From the NCBI RefSeq assembly GCF_042652085.1, contig NZ_JBHSJF010000010.1, positions 1 to 39,215 of the forward strand: a stretch of 39,215 nt of DNA. Direction: 5' to 3'. Of the stretch, positions 32,414-39,215 are shown piece after piece. Source of the stretch: Flaviflagellibacter deserti. Lineage in GTDB: Bacteria; Pseudomonadota; Alphaproteobacteria; Rhizobiales; Methylopilaceae. Numbering within the stretch: the stretch's first letter is position 1; every line of letters begins with the position of its first letter. A program made the position numbers and the translations under genes. The notes below the pieces were generated by a model, which did not search any database, was not told the DNA's origin, and saw only the letters and a list, made by a program, of their open reading frames with translations.

Positions 32414-33694
32414 ATGAACGAGATGGTTGGTTCGGGCGCCATGACACGCGGCACCCGCAAGGTCGGGCGGCTGGACATTCAGGGCGGCGGGCAGGTCGTG
32501 GTTCGCGACGGCCTGGCTTTCCTCGGCCATATGTCGCCGCCGGAAGGCACCTCGATCGTCGATGTGCGCGATCCAGCGAACCCCAAGGTGATCGCGAAGA
32601 TCGCGCCGCCGAACCAGTACTCGCACACTCACAAGGTGCGGGTGGCGGGCGATCTGATGATCACCAATGTCGAGCGCCACCGCCGGCACTTCTACCGCAA
32701 GGGCGAGGGACTGGTCGGCGCCACGGTGGTGCTGACAGAGAAGCTCGGGCGCGAACCGACCGATGCCGAAGTCGCGGAAGCGGTGGGCGTCGCCGCGAAG
32801 GATCTCCCCGATCTTCGCGAAGGCCATGCACGGGGTTACAGCGACGGCGGCTTCCGGGTCTGGAACATCGCCGACCCGGCCAATCCGAAGCTCCTGTCCT
32901 ACGTGAAGACCGGCGGCATCGGTGTGCACCGTTTCGACATGGACGAGAACTACGCCTACATCTCGACCGAGATGGACGGGTTCATCGGCAACATTCTCGT
33001 CATCTACGATCTCGCCGACCCGACTTATCCGCGCGAGGTCTCGCGCTGGTGGATGCCCGGCCAGAACATCGCGGCGGGCGAGAAGCCTACCTGGTCCGGT
33101 CAGAAGCACCGGCTGCATCACGCGCTGCGCGTCGGCGACAAGATGTGGGCGGCCTGCTGGTACGCCGGCGGCTATGTCATCGATATCTCCGACATCACCA
33201 GGCCGAGAACGCTCGGCAGCTACAACTACCACCCGCCATTCCCAGAGCCCACGCACACGCTCATGCCGCTGCCGGAACTCATCGCCGGTCGGCAGATCGC
33301 GCTGATGGTCGACGAGGAGCACGACCACACGCCGGGCCAGCCGCACGGCTTCATCTGGATCATGGATGCGTCCGACCCCGCGAACCTGAAGCCGATCTCG
33401 ACCTTCCAGGTCAGCGAAACGGGCTCGCCCTATTCGCAGGCGGGCGGGCGCTTCGGCGCGCACCAGTTCCAGGAGAAGCAGATCGGCAGCCTGATCTACG
33501 CGGCCTGGTTCGCGGGAGGGCTCCGGGTGATCGACATCGCCGATCCCGAGAAGCCGAAAGAGATCGCCTTCTACGTGCCGGAGCCTTTTCCCGGCCACGC
33601 CGCGCCGCAGAGCAACGATGTCGACGTGGACGAGCGCGGGCTGATCTATCTGCTTGATCGCGACCGGGGCTTCGAGATCATCGAAATGGCCTGA
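32414..33694 (+). CDS. LVIVD-repeat beta-propeller protein
   Basis: A 426-residue protein built of repeated strands with the LVIVD pattern: TSIVDVRDPANPKVI, FRVWNIADPANPKLL, ILVIYDLADPTYPREV, YVIDISDITRPRTL, IWIMDASDPANLKPI and LRVIDIADPEKPKEI. These are blades of a predicted beta-propeller. His-rich segments (QYSHTHKVRV, QKHRLHHALRV, DEEHDHTPGQPHG) could bind metal. No signal peptide is visible, so it is probably cytoplasmic. GGAG precedes ATG 32414. As last gene of the operon it may be an enzyme or lactonase-like step of the pathway; I know of no assigned reaction. Confidence 0.85.
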   Translation: MNEMVGSGAMTRGTRKVGRLDIQGGGQVVVRDGLAFLGHMSPPEGTSIVDVRDPANPKVIAKIAPPNQYSHTHKVRVAGDLMITNVERHRRHFYRKGEGLVGATVVLTEKLGREPTDAEVAEAVGVAAKDLPDLREGHARGYSDGGFRVWNIADPANPKLLSYVKTGGIGVHRFDMDENYAYISTEMDGFIGNILVIYDLADPTYPREVSRWWMPGQNIAAGEKPTWSGQKHRLHHALRVGDKMWAACWYAGGYVIDISDITRPRTLGSYNYHPPFPEPTHTLMPLPELIAGRQIALMVDEEHDHTPGQPHGFIWIMDASDPANLKPISTFQVSETGSPYSQAGGRFGAHQFQEKQIGSLIYAAWFAGGLRVIDIADPEKPKEIAFYVPEPFPGHAAPQSNDVDVDERGLIYLLDRDRGFEIIEMA

Positions 33695-33763
33695 TGCCGG
33701 AAGGGATCAGCCGAAAATCCGATCGACCAGGCCGCCGGGCACTGTCCCCCGCCACGTTCACAA

Positions 33764-33781
33764 TTGTCATGGAGCAGTCAT
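33764..33781 (+). promoter_or_regulatory. Pho-box-like site upstream of btaAB
   Basis: TTGTCAT-GGAG-CAGTCAT is two heptamers, each 6 of 7 to the PhoB consensus CTGTCAT, with the standard four-base spacer (11-base period). A possible -10 box TTTAAC lies at 33790-33795, the usual distance for PhoB-activated promoters. In Sinorhizobium betaine-lipid genes are PhoB-dependent, which fits. Confidence 0.65.
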
Positions 33782-33836
33782 CGGACTCCTTTAACGCCGC
33801 TTATTTGACAGGCTGCTGAAGGTGAATTCGGGGACC

Positions 33837-35090
33837 ATGACTGATTTGTCGCGGGCGCTTCGGCGCGAGACCAAAGCCGGGCTCGGCACCGCCGTTCACA
33901 AGAGCCGGGCACTGTCCCGACAGGGCGTTCTGGAGCGCATGTTCACCTGGGCCTTCCGCGGTCTGGTCTATCCGCAGATCTGGGAAGACCCGGTCGTCGA
34001 CATGAAGGCCCTGCAGATCAAGCCGACGGACCACATTGTCGCGATCGCCTCGGGCAGCTGCAACGTCCTGTCGTACCTGACCGCCGACCCGGCCAGGATC
34101 ACGGCCGTCGACCTCAATGGTGCCCATGTCGCGCTGGGCCGCCTGAAGCTCGCCGCTCTCAAGGCACTGCCGGACTACGATGCTTTCTTCCGCTTCTTCG
34201 GCCAGTCGAATTCCGAGGCCAACGTCACGGCCTTCGACACCGTGATCAAGCCGCATCTCGATCAGGTGTCGCGCTCCTATTGGGAGGCGCGTCGCGTCAA
34301 CCGTCGCCGCCGGATCGAGGTGTTCGCCGAGAACTTCTACCGCCACGGTTTGCTCGGCGGCTTCATCGGCGCCGGGCACCGGCTGGCCAAGTTCTACGGC
34401 TATGACCCGAGCGTCGTCCTGACCGCGCAGACGCGCGAGGAGCAGCGCGCGCTGTTCGAGCAGACCTTCCTGCCGATCTTCGAGAAGAAGTTCGTGCGCT
34501 GGCTGATCAATCAACCCGCTTCTCTCTACGGTCTTGGCATTCCGCCGGCGCAATATCGCAGCCTGTCTGGCGACTCGCCCGAAGGCATCAAGACGGTCCT
34601 GCTCGAACGGCTGGAGCGCCTCGCCTGCGGGTTCGACATCCAGTCGAACTATTTCGCCTGGCAGGCCTTCGGCCGCCGCTACCAGCCGACGGAGGATGCC
34701 TCGCTGCCGCCTTACCTGCAGCGCGACAATTACGACGCGGTGCGTGACCACAGCGAACGCGTCACCTATCGTCAGCAATCGGTGACGCATTTCCTGCGCG
34801 AGAGCTCCGAGGCGAGCGTCGACTGCTTCGTCCTCCTCGACGCGCAGGACTGGATGAGCGATCAGGACCTTACCGATCTCTGGAGCGAGATCACCCGGAC
34901 CGCGCGTCCCGGCGCGCGCGTGATCTTCCGCACCGCCGCCAACGAGCGCTGCCTGCCGGGCCGCGTGCCGGCCGACATCCTCAACACTTGGACTTACGAG
35001 TGCGACAAGAGCCAGCGGCTCGGCCTGCAGGACCGCTCGTCGATCTACGGCGCGTTCCACCTCTACACGCTGCCGGAACACGCGATATGA
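33837..35090 (+). CDS. btaA: Betaine-lipid synthase step 1: SAM:diacylglycerol 3-amino-3-carboxypropyltransferase
   Basis: A 417-residue DUF3419/BtaA protein. It moves the aminocarboxypropyl group of S-adenosylmethionine to diacylglycerol, giving diacylglyceryl-homoserine, at the inner membrane. Features include WAFRGLVYPQIWEDPVVDMKAL, the SAM-binding IVAIASGSCNVLSYL and AVDLNGAHVALGRLK, and late RTAANERCLPGRVP. ATG at 33837 follows GGGGA closely; GTG at 33822 with GAAG is also possible. It overlaps btaB by four bases and has a Pho-box-like site upstream. Together they allow replacement of phospholipids by DGTS in phosphate shortage. Confidence 0.92.
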   Translation: MTDLSRALRRETKAGLGTAVHKSRALSRQGVLERMFTWAFRGLVYPQIWEDPVVDMKALQIKPTDHIVAIASGSCNVLSYLTADPARITAVDLNGAHVALGRLKLAALKALPDYDAFFRFFGQSNSEANVTAFDTVIKPHLDQVSRSYWEARRVNRRRRIEVFAENFYRHGLLGGFIGAGHRLAKFYGYDPSVVLTAQTREEQRALFEQTFLPIFEKKFVRWLINQPASLYGLGIPPAQYRSLSGDSPEGIKTVLLERLERLACGFDIQSNYFAWQAFGRRYQPTEDASLPPYLQRDNYDAVRDHSERVTYRQQSVTHFLRESSEASVDCFVLLDAQDWMSDQDLTDLWSEITRTARPGARVIFRTAANERCLPGRVPADILNTWTYECDKSQRLGLQDRSSIYGAFHLYTLPEHAI

Positions 35091-35734
35091 GCGACGCCGC
35101 CGGACTAATGGACAAGATCTACCGGCACCAGCGGCACATCTACGATGCCAGCCGCAAATTCTACCTGCTCGGCCGCGACACGCTCATCGAGGCGCTCGAT
35201 CCGCCCACCGGCGGACAGGTTCTCGAGGTCGGCTGCGGCACGGGCCGCAACCTGATCAAGATCGCCCGCACCTATTCCGAGGTGCGCTGCTACGGCTTCG
35301 ACATTTCCTCGGAGATGCTGACGACGGCGCGGCGCTCGATCATGAGGGCCGGGTTGTCGGCGCGGATCACGCTCGCCCAGGCCGATGCGACCGCCTTCGA
35401 CGCCCGGACCATGTTCGGCATCGGTCAGTTCGACCGCATCGTCATTTCCTACGCGCTGTCGATGATGCCGGGCTGGGAGAAGGTGCTCGTCTGCGCGATG
35501 AAGCATCTGAAGCCGGAGGGGTCGATACACATCGTCGATTTCGGCAACCAGGCCGGGCTTCCGTCGCCGTTCCGCGTGGCGCTGAACCGCTGGCTGGCGC
35601 TGTTCCATGTCACGCCGCGACTGAGCCTGCAGCGTGATCTGGAAGTCCTCACCCGGTCGCGTCAGATGCGGGTGCGGTCGGAGAGCCTCTATCGCGGTTA
35701 TACGGTTCGCTCGGTGATCGACCGAGCCGCCTGA
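35087..35734 (+). CDS. btaB: Betaine-lipid synthase step 2: SAM-dependent N-methyltransferase
   Basis: A 215-residue class I methyltransferase that methylates diacylglyceryl-homoserine three times to the betaine lipid DGTS. The SAM motif VLEVGCGTGRN is at residues 45-55, followed by CYGFDISSEML and ITLAQADATAFDA; the opening MDKIYRHQRHIYDASRKFYLLGRD is a BtaB hallmark. ATGA overlap with btaA. Its stop abuts directly, with no spare base, the stop of the convergent SH3 gene. Confidence 0.92.
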   Translation: MSDAAGLMDKIYRHQRHIYDASRKFYLLGRDTLIEALDPPTGGQVLEVGCGTGRNLIKIARTYSEVRCYGFDISSEMLTTARRSIMRAGLSARITLAQADATAFDARTMFGIGQFDRIVISYALSMMPGWEKVLVCAMKHLKPEGSIHIVDFGNQAGLPSPFRVALNRWLALFHVTPRLSLQRDLEVLTRSRQMRVRSESLYRGYTVRSVIDRAA

Positions 35735-36661
35735 TCAGCTGCAGTTCGTGACCTGGTTGGAGCAGATGCCGCGCCACCAGCCGTGCTGGCCGTCGCGCGA
35801 GCGCGTCAACGCCCATTGGCCGGAACAGGCTTCCAGCACTTCGAGCGTTCCGTCGATCGAAAGCCGTGGCTCGCCGTCGAGCGTCGGCCGGAGAGCGGCG
35901 TCGCGGTGCGGCGCTTGCCGGAGCAGGGCAGGCGAGAGATTTGAATTCGCATAGGCCGCGCCGACCAGCCTGGCCTTGACCCAGCCGCGCCCCTTGAACG
36001 ATTTCGGATGCCGCTTCGGCGGCGGATCCTCATAGGGCGCGCCGGGCTCTTGCGCGTCCTGGATCAGGAACCAGCCCTTGCGATAGCCGATAATCCGGAA
36101 TTCGGTGCGGTAGCCCATGTCGCCGGCGATGTCGGCCCCGCCGCTGCCTTTCCATGGCGGTGCCAGCCGTCCGAGGATCATTGAGCGCGTATCGGGCGCG
36201 GCGCGGACATTCAGACCGCTCGGGTCGGGATCGTTCGACCAGCCATTGATCGAGCACGGGATCACACCTGACGGTATCGGTGTGCCGACAGGCGGTGCGC
36301 CGGGCTCCCATTGCTCGGGCGGCGCGACATCGTCGGCGGACTGGCGCGGTCGGAGCACGTGCGAAGCGATGTTCAGTTTCCCGCCATTCTCCGCAAGCTT
36401 GAGTTCGAGGACCTGCCCGCCGTCGACATCGAGGCCGGGGTCCTGCGGATCGTCCGCGCCGTCGCGGAAGGCGGCGACATAGGCCGTCTTGGTCTCAGTG
36501 TCATAGCGAAAGGCCTGGCCGGCAACGAGGCCCTTCGGCACAAGCGCGACCGCCGCCTCATAGAGGGCAGGGTCCGAGACCAGGGGATTGATGGCGTCCT
36601 CGGCGAGAGCGTTCGCGGTAATGAGGACGGCGAAAGCGGACAGGTAAATCGAGCGGATCAT
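35735..36661 (-). CDS. Exported SH3-domain protein
   Basis: A 308-residue protein with a signal peptide (IRSIYLSAFAVLITANALA). After an N-terminal part of about 120 residues comes a bacterial SH3-like domain recognisable by SGLNVRAAPDTRSMILGRL and FRIIGYRKGWFLIQDA (about residues 155-210), and a second similar half (GTLEVLEACSGQWALTRSRDGQHGWWRGICSN) at the C-terminus. Four or more Cys may form disulfides. Bacterial SH3 domains usually bind peptidoglycan or cell-wall peptides. The ATG overlaps the ATP-grasp stop (ATGA), so the two are co-transcribed. Confidence 0.75.
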   Translation of the reverse strand: MIRSIYLSAFAVLITANALAEDAINPLVSDPALYEAAVALVPKGLVAGQAFRYDTETKTAYVAAFRDGADDPQDPGLDVDGGQVLELKLAENGGKLNIASHVLRPRQSADDVAPPEQWEPGAPPVGTPIPSGVIPCSINGWSNDPDPSGLNVRAAPDTRSMILGRLAPPWKGSGGADIAGDMGYRTEFRIIGYRKGWFLIQDAQEPGAPYEDPPPKRHPKSFKGRGWVKARLVGAAYANSNLSPALLRQAPHRDAALRPTLDGEPRLSIDGTLEVLEACSGQWALTRSRDGQHGWWRGICSNQVTNCS

Positions 36662-37971
36662 GCCCGCCCGATAGACAGCCTATGTTGCTGGTTCATTTCG
36701 TGGCCTCCCGGCGGCCAGCCCGCCGCGATTTTCTCGATGGACTGTGGCGTCAAAAGCCCAGCCCCCCACCCCCATTTGGGCAGCTTATCGGCCATGTTCG
36801 GGTGCAGCAGGACGGCGGCGCCGGTCGCCGCGACCGGGACGATGCTCTGCCAATCGTATTTCAGCGGCGTCAGTTCTTCCTCGCTGCCCGCATAGTCGCC
36901 GGATGCGAAGGCGAGGGCCGCCATCTCGCGGGCAACGGCGATGCGCGACTTGGTACGGAGCGCGGCTCCCAGCATTGCCTGCATGCCGAGACGTGTCCGC
37001 ACGCCGGTCTTCGTTGGTGGAGCTTCCGGCGGATGCTCGCCGCGCGAGACCGCCACCAGCATGCCGATCAAATCGGTGCCGGCCAGATGCGCGCTCATTG
37101 GCTCGACGAGGCGTGGATTGGAATCGAACAGGCGCGGAACGCCGTCTTCCATGATGTAGTCGAACGACATCGCCCCGTGCCATTCGAGCGTCTGGGCGAT
37201 GGCGCACACGGCCTCACGCACCGCGGGGCGGTAGATGCTCTCCTTCAGCGCCTCGCCGCCGCCCGCGCCCCTGATCAACTGCTGGTAGCCGTGCATGGCG
37301 ACGAAGCGGCCGCGATCGAAGATCGCCTGCGCGTGTTCGAGCGGGCCGTCCAGCATCTGCTGGACCAGCACTTCGCCGGGTCCGATCTCACGTTTTGCCG
37401 CTTCGAGATCTTCTGGGGTCCGGGCGAATTTGACGCCCCGGCTGGCTGTCGCGACCGCCAGCTTGACGACGACGGGAAACTCGACGTCGGAGCCGACCTC
37501 GCTGATATCGGTGAAAATCCGCGTGCGAGGTTGCGGCACGTCGATCTCCGTCAGGAGCCGCGAGAACCGGGCCTTGTCGAGCGCGGTCCAGTACGCCTGG
37601 AAGCTTGGCAACGCGACCGCGACGTTCGGCGGCAGCCTCTCGGGATATCTGGCGAAGACGAGGCCCTGTTCGTGGATGGGGATCAGGACGTCGAAGCGTC
37701 CGGTCTTCAGAAGGCCGATGACGAAGTTGAAGTAGCCTTGCGGATCTTCGCCGATTCCGGGGCAGCGGTGTTGGCCCTGAGCGAAGGTCGAGAATCGCGA
37801 GATGCAAAGCGAATCCGGATCAACGAACTCGACCTGATGACCGCCAAGGCCGAGCGCCGTCACGGCCTCGCGAGCGGAGGTGCTGGCGCCTTCCGAAAGA
37901 AGGACGCGAGGGCATTTTCGAGAGTTGTTCAGCACCGCCCAAGGTAAGGAGATGCGGACAGTAAAACGCAA
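36658..37971 (-). CDS. ATP-grasp domain protein, possible carboxylate-amine ligase
   Basis: A protein of up to 437 residues with the carbamoyl-phosphate-synthase-type ATP-grasp fold. An N-terminal Rossmann-like part (RVLLSEGASTSAREAVTALGLGGHQVEFVD) is followed by ATP-binding FPVVVKLAVATASRGVKF, EVLVQQMLDG and the metal site FDYIMEDGVPRLFDSNPRLVEPM (about residues 273-295). Such enzymes join a carboxylate to an amine using ATP; the substrate is unknown. The start is uncertain: TTG at 37971 opens the frame, a GTG 12 codons later is nearer the fold, and neither has a strong ribosome site. Overlaps the SH3 gene downstream. Confidence 0.8.
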   Translation of the reverse strand: MRFTVRISLPWAVLNNSRKCPRVLLSEGASTSAREAVTALGLGGHQVEFVDPDSLCISRFSTFAQGQHRCPGIGEDPQGYFNFVIGLLKTGRFDVLIPIHEQGLVFARYPERLPPNVAVALPSFQAYWTALDKARFSRLLTEIDVPQPRTRIFTDISEVGSDVEFPVVVKLAVATASRGVKFARTPEDLEAAKREIGPGEVLVQQMLDGPLEHAQAIFDRGRFVAMHGYQQLIRGAGGGEALKESIYRPAVREAVCAIAQTLEWHGAMSFDYIMEDGVPRLFDSNPRLVEPMSAHLAGTDLIGMLVAVSRGEHPPEAPPTKTGVRTRLGMQAMLGAALRTKSRIAVAREMAALAFASGDYAGSEEELTPLKYDWQSIVPVAATGAAVLLHPNMADKLPKWGWGAGLLTPQSIEKIAAGWPPGGHEMNQQHRLSIGRA

Positions 37972-38029
37972 GCCGTTTCGATACGGGGGAGGGCTTGGGT
38001 AATTCTGTAGGAGACACTACATCGGACCG

Positions 38030-39037
38030 ATGATCCCGATTTCGCTCCTCGACCTCTCGCCTATCCCGCAGGGCAGCAATGCCGGACAGGCGCTCCGCAA
38101 TTCGATCGACCTCGCCAGGCATGCCGAGCGGTTTGGCTACGGACGCTATTGGCTGGCCGAGCACCACAACATGCCGGGTATCGCCAGCGCCGCGACGTCG
38201 ATCCTGATCGGCCAGATCGCGGCGGCCACCTCGACCATTCGTGTCGGTGCCGGCGGCATCATGCTGCCGAACCATGCGCCTCTCGTGATCGCGGAGCAGT
38301 TCGGCACGCTTGCCGCGCTCTTCCCTGGCCGAATCGATCTCGGCCTCGGCCGGGCGCCCGGGTCCGATCAATTCACGTCCCATGCGCTCAGGCGGAACCT
38401 GTCCGGCGAAGTCGACCAGTTCCCGCAGGACGTCATGGAACTGATGGCCTATTTCAAACCCGCGCAGCCCGGCCAGCGGGTACAGGCTGTTCCTGGGGCG
38501 GGACTCGATGTTCCGGTCTGGATTCTCGGTTCGAGCACGTTCGGCGCTCAGCTCGCGGCCCATCTCGGCCTTCCCTACGCCTTCGCCTCGCATTTCGCGC
38601 CAGGCGACCTGATGTCCGCCATCGAGATCTACCGCGAGCGGTTCCGACCCTCCGAATATCTCGCCAAGCCGCATGTGATGGCCGGCTTCAACGTCTTCGC
38701 CGCCGATACCGACGAGGAGGGGCTCATCCTGGCGACCTCGCAGCAGCAGGCCTTCGTCAATCTACGCACCGGCAATCCGGGTCAGCTCCCGCCACCGGTT
38801 CCGGGCTTCATGCAGATGATCGACGGGCCGGCTTTGGCCATGGTCCGGCAGGCGCTGTCCTGCACGGCGGCGGGCTCGCCGGACACGGTCAAGCGTGAGA
38901 TCGAGGCCTTCATCGCCCGCACCGGCGTCGACGAGCTCATGATCACGGGCCAGATTTTCGACCACAAGGCCCGCGTCCGCTCGTTCGAGATCGCCGGCGA
39001 GGTGCTTGGACTGCGGGAGAAAGCCTCGGCCGCCTAA
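38030..39037 (+). CDS. LLM-class flavin-dependent oxidoreductase (MsnO8-like)
   Basis: A 335-residue luciferase-like TIM-barrel enzyme of the group 1 type: ISLLDLSPIPQGSNAGQAL at the start, YGRYWLAEHHNMPGIASAATSILIG, IMLPNHAPLVIAEQFGTLA and FPGRIDLGLGRAPGSDQ are its signatures. It differs from the enzyme at 2990. The substrate is unknown. AGGAG occurs 18 bases upstream of ATG 38030, longer than usual. Divergent from the ATP-grasp gene with a 58-base gap. Confidence 0.9.
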   Translation: MIPISLLDLSPIPQGSNAGQALRNSIDLARHAERFGYGRYWLAEHHNMPGIASAATSILIGQIAAATSTIRVGAGGIMLPNHAPLVIAEQFGTLAALFPGRIDLGLGRAPGSDQFTSHALRRNLSGEVDQFPQDVMELMAYFKPAQPGQRVQAVPGAGLDVPVWILGSSTFGAQLAAHLGLPYAFASHFAPGDLMSAIEIYRERFRPSEYLAKPHVMAGFNVFAADTDEEGLILATSQQQAFVNLRTGNPGQLPPPVPGFMQMIDGPALAMVRQALSCTAAGSPDTVKREIEAFIARTGVDELMITGQIFDHKARVRSFEIAGEVLGLREKASAA

Positions 39038-39078
39038 GGCAAATATCTCCATCCCGTCTCCCGGTCCGCGAATGGAAG

Positions 39079-39183
39079 CCTCATCCTGAGCCGGACTCGC
39101 GAAGCGAGCCGTGTCCGAAGGATCGCCGCACACTCCGAGCCTGCCGCCATCCTTCGACACGATACTGCGCATCCGGCTCAGGA
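39079..39183. repeat. REP-like palindromic element, copy 2
   Basis: TCCTGAGCCGG (39084-39094) and CCGGCTCAGGA (39173-39183) are perfect 11-base inverted arms of an element that shares its CCTCATCCTGAGCCGG opening with the one at 7861. Nested inside are CGAAGGAT (39116-39123) / ATCCTTCG (39149-39156) and a small CTCGC..GCGAG hairpin. It follows the last gene; the remaining 32 bases show nothing I recognise. Confidence 0.7.
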
Positions 39184-39215
39184 AGGCCCAACCCATTCTC
39201 CGTCATGCCAAGGCT

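Noticed and set aside
30765..32447. 560-codon open frame on the minus strand opposite the TctB/TctA-like genes
   Set aside because: Its protein is an Arg/His/Asp/Gln-rich string with no family pattern, while the plus strand encodes clear membrane transporter subunits; it is a high-GC shadow.

Overview
This 39.2 kb window is GC-rich and tightly packed. It looks like chromosome from an alphaproteobacterium, most likely of the order Hyphomicrobiales (Rhizobiales). The basis is a DUF1127 protein, betaine-lipid genes behind a Pho-box-like site, GntR/FCD regulators with ABC and tripartite tricarboxylate transporters, and REP-like repeats of a kind seen in that order. I see no tRNA, rRNA, CRISPR array, transposase, phage gene or replication origin. 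The genus cannot be fixed from sequence alone.

Layout. 1-4.4 kb: the end of a DapA-family aldolase, an MHYT/PAS hybrid histidine kinase, a luciferase-like monooxygenase and a DUF1127 protein. 4.7-7.9 kb (+): URC1, URC4 and uracil phosphoribosyltransferase, the core of the URC uracil-degradation route. 8.0-13.9 kb (-): BMP-type binding protein, double ATPase, two permeases and a cytosine deaminase. Read together, 4.7-13.9 kb can take up a nucleobase or nucleoside, deaminate cytosine to uracil and open the uracil ring as a nitrogen source. 14.1-17.8 kb (+): a GntR/FCD regulator and a complete polar amino-acid ABC transporter behind an excellent sigma-54 promoter. A weaker sigma-54-like site faces the other way in front of the BMP operon, so both uptake systems may be under nitrogen control.

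17.9-24.1 kb: gamma-glutamyltranspeptidase and a secreted subtilase on the minus strand, divergent from an ECF sigma/anti-sigma pair followed by a conserved protein of unknown role, then two small exported proteins, one built of 13 Asn-x-Ser-Ser repeats. 24.1-33.7 kb: a second GntR/FCD regulator divergent from a catabolic operon that holds a NitT/TauT-type ABC transporter, a fumarylacetoacetase-fold hydrolase, a TctC/TctB/TctA transporter and an LVIVD beta-propeller protein. Two unrelated uptake systems around one hydrolase suggest an organic-acid pathway whose substrate I cannot name.

33.8-35.7 kb: btaA-btaB, which make the phosphorus-free betaine lipid DGTS, behind a Pho-box-like direct repeat. 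35.7-38.0 kb (-): an ATP-grasp protein and an exported SH3-domain protein. 38.0-39.0 kb: a second luciferase-like oxidoreductase, then a long REP-like inverted repeat related to the one at 7.9 kb. The recurring theme is scavenging of nitrogen, carbon and phosphorus. The most interesting parts are the URC/codA/BMP block, the paired sigma-54 sites, the Pho box before btaAB, the two-transporter FAH cluster and the Asn-Ser repeat protein.
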